Assembly: GCF_016107555.1 (NCBI RefSeq)
Contig: NZ_JABASU010000006.1
Location: forward strand, 87,530-151,529
Reading direction: 5' to 3'
Source: Psychrobacter celer
GTDB lineage: Bacteria > Pseudomonadota > Gammaproteobacteria > Pseudomonadales > Moraxellaceae
DNA length: 64,000 bases
The position numbers and the translations under genes are program-made. How positions within the stretch are numbered: position 1 is the stretch's first letter; each line of letters starts with the position of its first letter. The notes beneath the pieces were generated by a model that worked only from the letters and a program-made list of their open reading frames with translations, made no database searches and was not told the origin of the DNA. Shown piece by piece: positions 37,800 to 47,149 of the stretch.

Positions 37800-39242
37800 T
37801 TACACATCAAAGACCTTACCACGATTCATAATATTGTTGGGATCAAACACCTTCTTAATCTCACGTAAATACGCAATCTCAGTCTCACTGCGGCTATAGT
37901 GTAGATACGGTTTTTTCGTCATACCCACCCCATGCTCTGCAGACACCGAGCCGCCATATTTTTGTACCGTTTCAAACACGTATTTATTGACAATTTGACA
38001 CTCACTAAAGAAATCATCTTTGCTCATGTTTTCAGGCTTTAGAATATTGAGATGCAAATTGCCATCGCCGATATGACCAAACCAGCACACCTCAAAGTCT
38101 GGATAGTTGCTGGCGACGATATGATCAATCTCAGCGATAAACTCCGGTACATAGCTGATGAGTACCGACACATCGTTCTTATAAGGGGTAAAGACTGAGA
38201 TAGTCTCAGAGATATATTCGCGCAGCTTCCACAGCTCTGCCGCTTGCGCAAGACTTTGGCTCATTACACCATCGACGACCCAGCCTTCACTCATACAATG
38301 CTCAAAGATGGCCATGGCTTTATCCATGATAGGTTCATAGGGCGCTTCAAACTCAAGTAAGGTATAAAACTTGGTACGAGACTCAAAAGGCTCTTGTACT
38401 TGACCATGGGCCATGAGTTTATCGATAGCGACGTCATCAAAGAATTCAAAGGCGGTCAGATCAATCTGCGCTTGAAAGGCGGATAACACATTCATGACAT
38501 CATTAAAGCTGTCCATGCCCAGTACCATGACGTTTAAGTCTTGCGGCTGACGCTCAAGCTTGATTTGGGCATGGGTGACAAAACCTAGGGTGCCTTCACT
38601 ACCGATAAACAGCTGACGCAAGTCATAACCGGTGGCGTTTTTGATCATTCCGCGATTGAGATGCAAGATATCGCCTTTGCCGGTGACGACGGTGAGCCCC
38701 ATGATCCATTGACGGGTCATGCCATAGCGGATGACCTTGATGCCGCCGGCGTTGGTGCCGATGTTGCCCCCGATTTGACTGGAGCCTGCTGAGGCAAAGT
38801 CGACAGGGTAGTATAGGTCTTTTGACTCTGCGAACTGTTGCAGCTGCTCGGTGATGACGCCGGCTTCAATCTCGACCATACGATCGGCAGGATAAAAGGT
38901 GCCGATTTGGTTCATTTTGTCCATGCTGACGACGATTTCGCCATTGGCGGCAACGGCACCTGCCGACAGACCGGTACGGCCACCACTGGGGGTGAGGACG
39001 ATGTTGTGCTCATTGGCAAGCAGGACGATGGCTTGTACTTGTTCGGTGGTCTTTGGAAAGACGATGGCAGAGGCGGCTGGGGCGAAGTGTTTGGTCCAGT
39101 CTTTGCCCCAATATTCAAGGCTTTCAGGGTCGGTTTTGATTTGGGCTGGGTCAAACTGATGGCTTGCAAGCAAACAGTCTAAAAGGCTTTGGACGGCGGC
39201 GGTACTAGGGTTAGACGGGCTTTGGCTAGATAAAGAAGTCAT
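37800..39242 (-). CDS. FAD-linked 2-hydroxyacid dehydrogenase (probable D-2-hydroxyglutarate dehydrogenase)
   Basis: 480 residues from the ATG preceded by GAGAGT; the frame is open further upstream without similarity. The FAD-binding PCMH domain contains LTPSGGRTGLSAGAVAANGEIVVSMDKMN and GGNIGTNAGGIKVIRYGMTR. The C-terminal FAD-oxidase domain ends with the metal/substrate motifs CWFGHIGDGNLHLNIL and GGSVSAEHGVGMTKK. The family includes GlcD, D-lactate dehydrogenases and D-2-hydroxyglutarate dehydrogenase. The divergent serA neighbour favours the last: SerA makes D-2-hydroxyglutarate as it reoxidises NADH, and the FAD enzyme would return it to 2-oxoglutarate. Specificity remains inferred. Confidence 0.87.
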   Translation of the reverse strand: MTSLSSQSPSNPSTAAVQSLLDCLLASHQFDPAQIKTDPESLEYWGKDWTKHFAPAASAIVFPKTTEQVQAIVLLANEHNIVLTPSGGRTGLSAGAVAANGEIVVSMDKMNQIGTFYPADRMVEIEAGVITEQLQQFAESKDLYYPVDFASAGSSQIGGNIGTNAGGIKVIRYGMTRQWIMGLTVVTGKGDILHLNRGMIKNATGYDLRQLFIGSEGTLGFVTHAQIKLERQPQDLNVMVLGMDSFNDVMNVLSAFQAQIDLTAFEFFDDVAIDKLMAHGQVQEPFESRTKFYTLLEFEAPYEPIMDKAMAIFEHCMSEGWVVDGVMSQSLAQAAELWKLREYISETISVFTPYKNDVSVLISYVPEFIAEIDHIVASNYPDFEVCWFGHIGDGNLHLNILKPENMSKDDFFSECQIVNKYVFETVQKYGGSVSAEHGVGMTKKPYLHYSRSETEIAYLREIKKVFDPNNIMNRGKVFDV

Positions 39243-39561
39243 GGTCAACTCTCGGTATAAACGGTAAGTACTATGCATAAAGGGGATTATTATATCGCTA
39301 AAGGGATATAACGCGGCAGTTATAAGTATGTTTATATAAGGGGAGGTCGCCCTCAAAAAAACAGTTCAACCCAGCTTGGCGGCATGTCGCTACCAGCGTT
39401 TACTATAGCATAAATAGTTTTCAGGCTAGATAATCAATAATTCATCTAATCTGCTAACATCGAGACGGAATTTTGTGTAAGATATCTGGACTGTTTTCGT
39501 TTCACCCATCATAGATTATCGAGCAGATAATCTTATAAGACAATCATAGGACAGTTCTCAT
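39243..39561. promoter_or_regulatory. Shared divergent promoter region, FAD-dehydrogenase / serA
   Basis: 319 bp between two divergent starts; both promoters must lie here. I do not see a clear operator palindrome. TAGGACAGTTCTCAT precedes the serA ATG. Confidence 0.5.
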
Positions 39562-40788
39562 ATGGCGTTATCATTAGAAAAAGACAAAATTCGTTTTTTA
39601 TTGCTTGAAGGTCTGCACGACAATGCCCTAAAAGTATTAAAAGACGCGGGCTACCACAACATCGAAAATATCAGTCACGCCTTAGATCAAGATGAGCTGA
39701 TCGAAAAAATCAAAGATGCGCATTTTATCGGTATTCGCTCGCGTACGCAGCTGACACGTGAAGTGTTGGAGCATGCGCACAAGCTCATCGGTATCGGCTG
39801 TTTTTGTATCGGTACCAACCAAGTCGATCTAGACGCGGCTCGCGACCTAGGTATCCCCGTCTTTAACGCGCCATACTCGAACACCCGCTCGGTGGCTGAG
39901 CTGGTATTGGCAGAAGCCATCATGCTATATCGCGGTATTCCAGAAAAAAACGCCACCGTTCATCGCGGCGGCTGGGGTAAATCTGCCACCAACTCGCATG
40001 AAGTACGCGGCAAAACCATCGGTATCGTCGGTTATGGCTCTATCGGCTCACAGCTGTCTGTACTGGCCGAAAGCTTTGGTATGAAAGTCATCTATCATGA
40101 TGTCGTGACCAAATTGCCATTGGGCAACGCCGTACAAGTGGGTAGCCTAGAAGAGCTGCTATCGACCGCTGATATCGTCACCTTGCATGTGCCTGACGTC
40201 CCAAGCACCCGCTATATGATGAAAGCTGAGCAGTTTGCACACATGAAAGACGGCAGCTACTTTATCAACGCCGCTCGTGGTACTTGCGTAGAGATTGATG
40301 ACTTGGCGGCCGCGCTTGAGTCTGGTAAGCTTTTGGGCGCTGCGGTTGATGTGTTTCCAAAAGAGCCAAAATCAGCGGACGAAGAGTTTGAATCACCACT
40401 ACGTAAGTTTGACAATGTAATCTTGACACCGCATATCGGTGGCTCAACCCAAGAAGCACAGGCCAATATCGGTCTTGAAGTGGCTGATAAGTTTGTCAGA
40501 TACTCAGATCAAGGTGATACGGCGACCGCGGTGAACTTCCCAGAGGTTTCTATACCGTTTAAAGAAGGCTCACATCGTCTGCTACATATCCATAAAAACG
40601 TGCCAGGCGTACTGTCACAGATCAACCGTCTGTTCGCCGAGGCGCATATCAACATCTTGGCGCAGAGCCTGATGACAGAAGGCGATGTTGGCTATCTCGT
40701 GATGGATGTGGATTATAACGATTCAACCGCCGCGCTTGATCAACTAAAAGACGTTGAAGAAACCATTCGCGTGCGTATCTTGTTCTAA
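39562..40788 (+). CDS. serA: D-3-phosphoglycerate dehydrogenase
   Basis: 408 residues, the first enzyme of serine synthesis (3-phosphoglycerate to 3-phosphohydroxypyruvate, NAD). The start is LEKDKIRFLLLEGLHDNALKVL, as in the E. coli-type enzyme. Catalytic and cofactor sites: substrate loop IRSRTQLT, NAD fold GKTIGIVGYGSIGSQLSVLAE, catalytic Arg in NAARGT, Glu downstream, and His in LTPHIGGST. The C-terminal ACT domain (LLHIHKNVPGVLSQINRLFAEAHINI) gives serine feedback inhibition in the family. Two hairpins follow the stop. Confidence 0.96.
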   Translation: MALSLEKDKIRFLLLEGLHDNALKVLKDAGYHNIENISHALDQDELIEKIKDAHFIGIRSRTQLTREVLEHAHKLIGIGCFCIGTNQVDLDAARDLGIPVFNAPYSNTRSVAELVLAEAIMLYRGIPEKNATVHRGGWGKSATNSHEVRGKTIGIVGYGSIGSQLSVLAESFGMKVIYHDVVTKLPLGNAVQVGSLEELLSTADIVTLHVPDVPSTRYMMKAEQFAHMKDGSYFINAARGTCVEIDDLAAALESGKLLGAAVDVFPKEPKSADEEFESPLRKFDNVILTPHIGGSTQEAQANIGLEVADKFVRYSDQGDTATAVNFPEVSIPFKEGSHRLLHIHKNVPGVLSQINRLFAEAHINILAQSLMTEGDVGYLVMDVDYNDSTAALDQLKDVEETIRVRILF

Positions 40789-40805
40789 AATTAACCGTGA
40801 TCGTT

Positions 40806-40835
40806 TAGGGCGTGTTGAACCTTCAACACGCCCTA
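40806..40835. repeat. Perfect 30-bp palindrome after serA
   Basis: Arms of 14 bases, TAGGGCGTGTTGAA and its exact inverse, with a 2-base CC loop. The outer TAGGGCGTGT equals the end of the CTAG-bounded palindromic repeat family, but the inner bases differ. It may act as a transcript-stabilising hairpin. Confidence 0.8.
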
Positions 40836-40851
40836 ATGTTACAACTGATAC

Positions 40852-40890
40852 AAAAAAAGAGATGCGCTATGAATAGGGCATCTCTTTTTT
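40852..40890. terminator. Bidirectional terminator between serA and trhO
   Basis: AAAAAAGAGATGC / GCATCTCTTTTTT inverted repeat with a 12-base loop, between convergent genes. Confidence 0.88.
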
Positions 40891-40943
40891 ATGGCTAATC
40901 GTTTAAACGTCTAACATTTAAAGCAGAGTATGGTGTTAACGGA

Positions 40944-41993
40944 TTAAGCTTTGGCTTTATTGGCCGCTTCTGCTTGTTGGCGCGCTTCCATTTTAGCTGC
41001 TTTACGCTTTTCGATGATGTCCATCACATCGCTACCAATATGCGCTTCACCACGTTTTTTGGCCAGCTGCATTTGATGCTCGCGCTCACGGAATCGAGCC
41101 TTTTGTTCCTCAGTCGCTTTGTCGATACAGTGCGGGCACGACTCACCTTTGATATAGGCAGCGCTTTGCATGTCCTCAGCTGTAATCGGCATACGACAAG
41201 CAAAGCACTGCTCGTAGTTGCCTTTTTCTAAGTTGTGATTGACTGACACACGGTTGTCAAAGACAAAGCAGTCGCCTTGCCACATAGAGTCACTGGTAGG
41301 GATTTCTTCTAGGTATTTTAAGATACCGCCTTCTAAATGATAGACCTCCTCAAAGCCTTGCTCGCGCATATAGGCTGTGGACTTCTCACAGCGAATACCG
41401 CCGGTACAAAACATTGCCACTTTTTTGTGTTTGGTTGGATCGAGCTCTTTTGCCACATATTCTGGAAACTCACGGAAGGTTTCGGTGTGTGGGTTGACGG
41501 CGTTTTGAAAGGTGCCAATCTGTACTTCGTAGTCGTTGCGGGTGTCGATTAGGAGCACGTCAGGATCAGAGATCAGCGCATTCCATTCACTCGGCTTGAC
41601 GTAGCGGCCGACAGATTGCAGTGGATCGATATCTTCTACGCCCATGGTGACGATTTCTTTTTTGAGCTTGACCTTGGTACGATAAAAAGGCTGGACGTCG
41701 GTATAAGACTCTTTAAACTCAAAACGACCAATCGCTTCAATGCTACGCAAATAATCAAGGACTGTATCGATGCCTTGGCGGCTACCAGAAATCGTACCGT
41801 TGATGCCTTCATTGGCCAACAATAAAGTGCCTTTGACGTCATTGTCCAGCATGATGTTTAAGATCGGCTCACGGTACTGCGCAAAGTCAGCAAAGCGGGT
41901 AAATTTATAAAGTGCAGCGACGACGATATTGTTGGTTTCGCTGTCGTATTCGGTGGCGTGTTGCTGATTATTTGTGCGGTTGTCAGTGGTCAT
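40944..41993 (-). CDS. trhO: tRNA uridine(34) hydroxylase TrhO (YceA family, rhodanese domain)
   Basis: 349 residues. It catalyses oxygen-dependent formation of ho5U34 in tRNA anticodons (family knowledge). N-terminal domain [23 protein letters not shown]...[16 protein letters not shown], central rhodanese domain with the active Cys in [16 protein letters not shown], and C-terminal Cys pairs CFACRMPI and CPHC that may bind zinc. The final 40 residues are a charged, Lys/Ala-rich helix. Convergent with serA. Confidence 0.95.
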   Translation of the reverse strand: MTTDNRTNNQQHATEYDSETNNIVVAALYKFTRFADFAQYREPILNIMLDNDVKGTLLLANEGINGTISGSRQGIDTVLDYLRSIEAIGRFEFKESYTDVQPFYRTKVKLKKEIVTMGVEDIDPLQSVGRYVKPSEWNALISDPDVLLIDTRNDYEVQIGTFQNAVNPHTETFREFPEYVAKELDPTKHKKVAMFCTGGIRCEKSTAYMREQGFEEVYHLEGGILKYLEEIPTSDSMWQGDCFVFDNRVSVNHNLEKGNYEQCFACRMPITAEDMQSAAYIKGESCPHCIDKATEEQKARFREREHQMQLAKKRGEAHIGSDVMDIIEKRKAAKMEARQQAEAANKAKA

Positions 41994-42214
41994 GCAAGTC
42001 TCCTGCTGGCTGAGTCGTAAACCCAGTGCAATAGTGATAAAAAAGGTAGATAAGCAAATAACACTAGCGCAATTGTGGAATTGGGCCAGTGCGCGCGTAG
42101 TGTAGCAAATTTTGCTGATGTTTTGAAGATTTTGTAAGAAGGGCTGTGTTGTGATTGATACGATTTTAAGGAGAGTTATCTGTCTCTGAAACGGCTCGAT
42201 AGCCGCTCTAAAAA

Positions 42215-42246
42215 GAATAAAAAATCCAGCGCATAGGCTGGATTTT
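42215..42246 (-). terminator. Terminator of the Sel1-repeat gene
   Basis: AAAATCCAGC / GCTGGATTTT with a 6-base loop and a T-rich tail on the minus strand. Confidence 0.85.
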
Positions 42247-42272
42247 AATCGCTGAGAGAGTCGGTATAAGAG

Positions 42273-42854
42273 CTATTTGCTTTGGAACCAACGATCCGCT
42301 TGGCTACGAGCATTGGCGATGTCTGAGCTGGATAAGTTCAACGCCAGCTGACCGATTTTGCCACGGGCTTTGTTGCGTACTTTTTCATCGAGCATACCGT
42401 CACGGGCAGCCAAGTCATACCACTTATAGGCATCGACCAGATTTTTTTGTTTTTCATCGAGCAAAGCTAGCGTGTAGCTGGCGCGATTGTCACCGCGCAT
42501 GGCCGCTTTTTCTAACCAGTGGCGTGCTTGCTGAAGATTGGGCTTCACGCCTTCACCGCGTAGATACATGATGGCCAGATTTAGCTGGGCTGGCGCAACA
42601 CCTTGCTGCGCGGCTTTGGTATACCAGTGAATGGCTTGCTGAGTGTTTTGTGCCACGCCTTCGCCTTTTTGTAGGCGCTTGGCTAAGTAAAACTGCGCAT
42701 GGTCATTCCCTTGCGCCGCACGGTTGGACAGCTCACTGACAGGCATCAGCTCAAAACGTGAGGTATCAAGCGGTACGTTTGATATTAACTCAGCATTGGC
42801 AAGACCTGCGCAAGAAAATAAGGCAGTAAACAACGCAGCTTTTAATAGTTTCAT
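42273..42854 (-). CDS. Exported Sel1-repeat protein
   Basis: 193 residues. Signal peptide KLLKAALFTALFSCAGLANA, cleaved near residue 21. Three Sel1-like (TPR-like) repeats: AQFYLAKRLQKGEGVAQNTQQAIHWYTKAAQQG, then PAQLNLAIMYLRGEGVKPNLQQARHWLEKAAMRG, then a shorter one ending DAYKWYDLAARDG. Sel1 proteins are protein-interaction scaffolds; the partner is unknown. Monocistronic: about 390 bp separate it from metW, and it has a terminator. Confidence 0.88.
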   Translation of the reverse strand: MKLLKAALFTALFSCAGLANAELISNVPLDTSRFELMPVSELSNRAAQGNDHAQFYLAKRLQKGEGVAQNTQQAIHWYTKAAQQGVAPAQLNLAIMYLRGEGVKPNLQQARHWLEKAAMRGDNRASYTLALLDEKQKNLVDAYKWYDLAARDGMLDEKVRNKARGKIGQLALNLSSSDIANARSQADRWFQSK

Positions 42855-43245
42855 AGCAGCTCCAAAATTAGGCAGTTAATAAGCAAAAAAATTGTACCGC
42901 TAAAGTATCTTAGGCGGCGCTAATGATAAGGGAGCGTTGTATCAATGACGTGTTATCCAAACGTCCCAAACCATCCATTAAGTACAGTGAGCCCTTTACC
43001 TGAACGCCTTGCTTAGCAGTTGCTGTCAAGTCAAACAGACGAACGGTGCAAATACGGGTGTCAGTGACATTATTTTGCTAGCTTAACACCCACACTTACG
43101 AAACTCAAATACTAATTACAAGAAATCATGGCCGATTATACCTGAGTGTCTTTAATAAAATCATAGAGTTACTTGCGTGTAAGAATAAATCAATCATTTT
43201 ATAAAAATCAGACAAGGAGGATTAGGGCCGTTTGGTTTTTGAATA
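42855..43245. other. Intergenic region between metW and the Sel1 gene
   Basis: 391 bp, AT-rich, no ORF with a ribosome binding site. It holds the promoter of the Sel1 gene. I do not see a convincing terminator for metW. Confidence 0.4.
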
Positions 43246-43863
43246 TTATGCAGGCTTCCGTTTGGTGACGCGATAAATAGCGACATCTGCCAAGAGGTTG
43301 GGTGCTTGACGGATTAAAGATGTCATCAGCGGTGAATGGCCTTTTTCTGAGTCGCTAACAGCAAAGCGGTTGATGATATGAATGTCATGTTCAGCACACA
43401 GCTGCTCAAAGTCTTTAAAGGTACACAAATGAATGTTTGGGGTGTTGTACCACTCATAAGGCAGGGCTTCTGAGACGGGCATCAGGCCTTTTAGTCCAAG
43501 GTGAATACGGTTTTGCCAATGGGCAAAGTTGGGAAAGGTGATAACCGCTTCACGGGCCACGCGTAGCATATCGAGTAGCAAAACGTCGGGGGCTTTGACC
43601 GCTTGGAGCGCCCGTGCCATGACGACGGTGTCAAAGCTGTCGTCAGCAAAGCGCGCCAACCCATCGTTGAGATCTTGCTCGACGATAGAGAGACCCTTGC
43701 TGATGGCTTCATTGATTTTGTCTTCATCAATCTCTAGGCCATAACCCGTCACGCCCAGTTTTTGCTGCAAGTGCGCGAGCAGCTCACCATTACCACAGCC
43801 CAAGTCCAGTACATGCGATTGCGGCGCGATCCAGCGCTCAGCCAACTGATGGTCCATTCTCAT
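43246..43863 (-). CDS. metW: MetW, methyltransferase-like partner of MetX
   Basis: 205 residues. Class I methyltransferase fold: [29 protein letters not shown] (SAM loop), [22 protein letters not shown] and [41 protein letters not shown], the MetW hallmark. MetW is needed with MetX for efficient homoserine acylation in some proteobacteria. Its ATG overlaps the end of metX by 4 bases (translational coupling). Confidence 0.95.
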   Translation of the reverse strand: MRMDHQLAERWIAPQSHVLDLGCGNGELLAHLQQKLGVTGYGLEIDEDKINEAISKGLSIVEQDLNDGLARFADDSFDTVVMARALQAVKAPDVLLLDMLRVAREAVITFPNFAHWQNRIHLGLKGLMPVSEALPYEWYNTPNIHLCTFKDFEQLCAEHDIHIINRFAVSDSEKGHSPLMTSLIRQAPNLLADVAIYRVTKRKPA

Positions 43864-45266
43864 GAGCGTTCTCCTGTGCCGGCTATGTTAGTGGTCATAA
43901 AAGGGGCGGTCAAAAAGCCTTTGATCGCGCCCATATAACGGGGGATATCAAATAAAAACGAATCATGACCATGTGGGGCGTCGACATTGATATAGCTGAC
44001 CGGCTTGCCTGTGGCCATCAGGGCATCCACGATTTCTTGTGAGCGCTCAGGGGCAAAGCGCCAATCAGTGGTAAACGACACCACCAGATATTGGCACTTG
44101 GTATGGGCAAGGGCGGATCTTAAGGCGCTCAGCTCAAGCTGGCTGTCGGTATCGTCGCTGTGCTCAGTAGTATGGTCGCTACCTGTGCTACCTGTGTGCT
44201 CGTTATTGATGCTGGTAGCCAGACTATCATCGATGGCTGTGTCGTCGGCAGTATTCGCATAATTGGCATAGTCGCGCGTAGGATCAAAGTAATCCAAAGC
44301 TTTGGTCATGAGCAAATAGGTATTGGCATCGAAGTTTTTGCTAAAGCGCTCGCCTTGATAGCGCAGATAGCTCTCTACTTGGAACTCGACATCGTAGCCG
44401 TACATAAACTTGCCCGATTTTAGATCGCGGCCAAACTTGGCCTTCATCGCGTCATCGGTCAAGTAGGTGATATGGCCGACCATACGTGCCAATATCAGGC
44501 CACGGCGTGGATAAGTGCCGGCTTGTATATAGCGGCCGTCTTTGAAGTCTGGGTCAGAGAGAATGGACTGACGAGCGACTTCGTTAAAGGCGATGTTTTG
44601 TGCCGATAGCTTGGGCGTGCTGGCAATAATGACGCAGCGTTTTAGCCTGTCTGGATAGTCGACCGACCATTGCAGCGCTTGCATACCGCCCATAGAGCCG
44701 CCGACGATGGCATGCCAGACATCGATGCCTAAGCGGTCTGAGAGCAGCGCTTGGGTTTTGACCCAGTCTTTGATGGTGATCAGCGGAAAGTCAGGGCCAT
44801 AGACTTGTGGCTCGCTGCCATCAGCTTGATTGAGGGTATCAGGGTTGATGGTGGTGGGTCCTGTCGAGCCAAAGCAGCTGCCGATATTATTGACGCACAC
44901 CACATAAAACTGATTGGTGTCGATGGCTTTGTTGGGTCCGATCATATTGTCCCACCAGCCCGCTTTTTTGTCATCATGGCTATAATACCCTGCTGCATGA
45001 TGGCTGCCAGACAAGGCATGGCAAATCAAAATAGCATTTGATTTGTCTTGATTGAGGGTGCCGTAAGTCTCTACCATCAAATCAAAAGACGGCAAGGTGC
45101 GATTGCACTCAAGGGTAAGCGGCTCGGCAAAATGGATTTTTTCGGGCGTGACGATTCCGACTGAGCCTGCCTGATCGGCCAAGCCTTGTGGGTCGAGTGT
45201 ATCTGTTGGGAGTTGGTCACTGGTACTATCAGAGCGTGCGTTCAAAGCTACCTCGCAAGACAACAA
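43860..45266 (-). CDS. metX: Homoserine O-acyltransferase MetX
   Basis: About 468 residues; acylates homoserine at the start of methionine synthesis. Alpha/beta hydrolase fold with the nucleophile in [12 protein letters not shown], Asp in [12 protein letters not shown], and His in [28 protein letters not shown] is conserved in the family. Family surveys suggest that most gammaproteobacterial MetX use succinyl-CoA; the acyl donor is not provable here. About 40 acidic residues ([11 protein letters not shown]...DDTDSQLEL, about 338-380) are inserted before the catalytic Asp region. No ATG is available near the N-terminus: TTG at 45266 or, with a better GAGG site, TTG at 45245. Confidence 0.93.
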   Translation of the reverse strand: MLSCEVALNARSDSTSDQLPTDTLDPQGLADQAGSVGIVTPEKIHFAEPLTLECNRTLPSFDLMVETYGTLNQDKSNAILICHALSGSHHAAGYYSHDDKKAGWWDNMIGPNKAIDTNQFYVVCVNNIGSCFGSTGPTTINPDTLNQADGSEPQVYGPDFPLITIKDWVKTQALLSDRLGIDVWHAIVGGSMGGMQALQWSVDYPDRLKRCVIIASTPKLSAQNIAFNEVARQSILSDPDFKDGRYIQAGTYPRRGLILARMVGHITYLTDDAMKAKFGRDLKSGKFMYGYDVEFQVESYLRYQGERFSKNFDANTYLLMTKALDYFDPTRDYANYANTADDTAIDDSLATSINNEHTGSTGSDHTTEHSDDTDSQLELSALRSALAHTKCQYLVVSFTTDWRFAPERSQEIVDALMATGKPVSYINVDAPHGHDSFLFDIPRYMGAIKGFLTAPFMTTNIAGTGERS

Positions 45267-45349
45267 TCATCTATAAATAAGCGTCAATTAAGCGTCAGTA
45301 AAATCACCAGCCACACAAGCAAAATAGCATGCATGTTCTTATACGGTTT

Positions 45350-45465
45350 TGGTGATGGTTGGCTCTATTGTATGGCGATGGGCGTAGGAGTACAACCTCC
45401 GTACGCAGTCTTTATTTGACCTGCGTAGCAAATTGTATAAAGACGGCCTTTACCATGCGTTTTTT
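45350..45465. promoter_or_regulatory. Imperfect palindrome in the metX/hemH divergent region
   Basis: Around 45389-45410 the sequence CGTAGGAG-tacaac-CTCCGTACG forms a stem with one bulge. The words AAAGAC/GTCTTT recur around it. It lies about 130 bp upstream of metX and 140 bp upstream of hemH. It may be an operator or leader hairpin; no known riboswitch pattern is recognised. Confidence 0.3.
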
Positions 45466-45551
45466 GGCGATAAAATGCTACACTAATCAGATGCTAAATG
45501 AATAATGCCTTCACAATCCTTTTTATCACTTATGAATCACACACGACTTTT

Positions 45552-46571
45552 ATGAAACCTAAACTGCCGCCCCGTATAGCCGTCTTATTGGTCAACCTTG
45601 GGACACCTGATGAGCCGACAGCGCCTGCTGTCCGTCGTTATCTCAAACAGTTTTTATCAGACCCTCGGGTGATTGAAATCCCTAAGTTTTTGTGGGCCAT
45701 CATTCTTAACTTGTTTGTCCTGCCTAGTCGGCCGAAGCGCGTCGCAAAAGCTTATGCCAGTATCTGGGAGGGCGACTCGCCGATCCGCAAGATATTAAAC
45801 GGCCAAGTGGCATTATTAGAGCCGCGTCTGGCCGACAGCGCAGCGCCGTTTCGTGTGTCGGTACATGCGGCGATGAGCTATGGCAATCCTGGTCTGCCTG
45901 AGGTGATGGGCAATCTACGCGATGAGGGCGTGGATCACTTTGTCATCTTGCCATTGTTTCCGCAGTACTCCGCCACCTCGGGTGGCGCTGTCTATGATGC
46001 ACTGACCAAATGGACGCTGACGCAGCGCAATTTGCCCAACTATACCATTGTAAAGGACTACTTTGCCCATCCACTGTATATTCAGGCACTAGCAGACTCG
46101 ATTCGTCGCTTTCAGGCAGAGCATGGCAAACCTGACAAGCTGATGTTTAGTTTTCACGGTATCCCGCAGCCGTATGCGGATAAAGGTGATCCGTATCTAA
46201 AGCGCTGTAAGTGTACTGCCGCCCAAGTGGCACATGCGCTAGGTCTAAGAGACGATGAATGGATCATCAGCTTTCAGTCGCGTTTTGGCAAACAAGAATG
46301 GGTCAAGCCATATACCGATGTGGTACTAGAGGAGTGGGGTCAGTCTGGCGTGCGCTCGGTGCAGGTCATCAGTCCTGCATTTTCTGCCGATTGTCTGGAG
46401 ACGCTAGAAGAGCTGGCGATTGAAAACCGTGATAATTTCCTCAATGCTGGCGGGCAAGAGTATCATTATATACCTGCACTTAACCTTGATGAGGCGCATA
46501 TTGATTTGCTCGAAGCGCTTAGCAAACCATTGGTCAAAGGCTGGGCGGGCACGCTTGATGGTTGGGCGTAG
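45552..46571 (+). CDS. hemH: Ferrochelatase
   Basis: 339 residues from [40 protein letters not shown]; an in-frame ATG 54 bp upstream exists but adds non-conserved residues. It inserts Fe2+ into protoporphyrin IX, the last step of heme synthesis. Conserved sites: the [16 protein letters not shown] block with the catalytic His, and [22 protein letters not shown] with Glu. [13 protein letters not shown] is the family loop. Cytoplasmic or membrane-peripheral. Divergent from metX and followed by a terminator. Confidence 0.95.
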   Translation: MKPKLPPRIAVLLVNLGTPDEPTAPAVRRYLKQFLSDPRVIEIPKFLWAIILNLFVLPSRPKRVAKAYASIWEGDSPIRKILNGQVALLEPRLADSAAPFRVSVHAAMSYGNPGLPEVMGNLRDEGVDHFVILPLFPQYSATSGGAVYDALTKWTLTQRNLPNYTIVKDYFAHPLYIQALADSIRRFQAEHGKPDKLMFSFHGIPQPYADKGDPYLKRCKCTAAQVAHALGLRDDEWIISFQSRFGKQEWVKPYTDVVLEEWGQSGVRSVQVISPAFSADCLETLEELAIENRDNFLNAGGQEYHYIPALNLDEAHIDLLEALSKPLVKGWAGTLDGWA

Positions 46572-46616
46572 TTAATTTTTTTGATCTTAATGAAAGCCTT
46601 TTGATCTTCATGAATG

Positions 46617-46652
46617 ATAAAAACACCGGACATGATGTTCGGTGTTTTTTTA
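46617..46652. terminator. Bidirectional terminator after hemH
   Basis: AAAAACACCGGA / TTCGGTGTTTTTT inverted repeat with a short loop, between convergent genes. Confidence 0.88.
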
Positions 46653-46693
46653 CCAGTGTTTGACGTCATTGATGCTGTGCTGAGCAGATAGGG

Positions 46694-47011
46694 TTAGAAG
46701 TTATCGTCGTTACTGCGCCCAGCAGCATCGGTATCAGCGATATCGACGATGTCTGGATAATCCTTGTCATCCAGATTGTCCTCTACCAATACCTCATCGA
46801 CACGGGCTTCATCGATATTTTGGTGATGCATCGGTGTGAGGCCTTGCGTGGCCTCGCTGCCTGCTTGTGAGTTGTCAAACCCTGCGCTATTGTCAATGAC
46901 GTCATCGTCATCAATCGTATGCAGCATTGGATTGTCTAAATCGACTCGCTGGTTGTCATCGCCATCGATACGGTCTTGCGCCTCTGGGAGTTGGGTTTTT
47001 GTATTATCCAT
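46694..47011 (-). CDS. Small, extremely acidic protein of unknown function
   Basis: 105 residues, about a third Asp or Glu with very few basic residues; runs such as TIDDDDVIDNS and LVEDNLDDKDYPDIVDIADTD. No signal peptide or membrane segment, and I recognise no family. An AAAGGAATGACAG ribosome binding site before the ATG supports real translation. It is probably intrinsically disordered; possible roles include a metal- or protein-binding tail, but nothing in the context settles this. Confidence 0.6.
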   Translation of the reverse strand: MDNTKTQLPEAQDRIDGDDNQRVDLDNPMLHTIDDDDVIDNSAGFDNSQAGSEATQGLTPMHHQNIDEARVDEVLVEDNLDDKDYPDIVDIADTDAAGRSNDDNF

Positions 47012-47149
47012 CTGTCATTCCTTTTATCTTATGATTGGTTTTTATCTGTATGATGAGGATTAGTGTGCCGTGTTAGCTCGAGCTCGACTAGTAGTAAGGT
47101 GTCACAGGATGTTCAAAAAATGTAAGACAACTCGCAGTGAGCGTTATTT

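Noticed and set aside
45267..45551. SAM riboswitch upstream of metX
   Set aside because: No SAM-I, SAM-II or SAM-IV consensus could be recognised; only an isolated bulged palindrome is visible.
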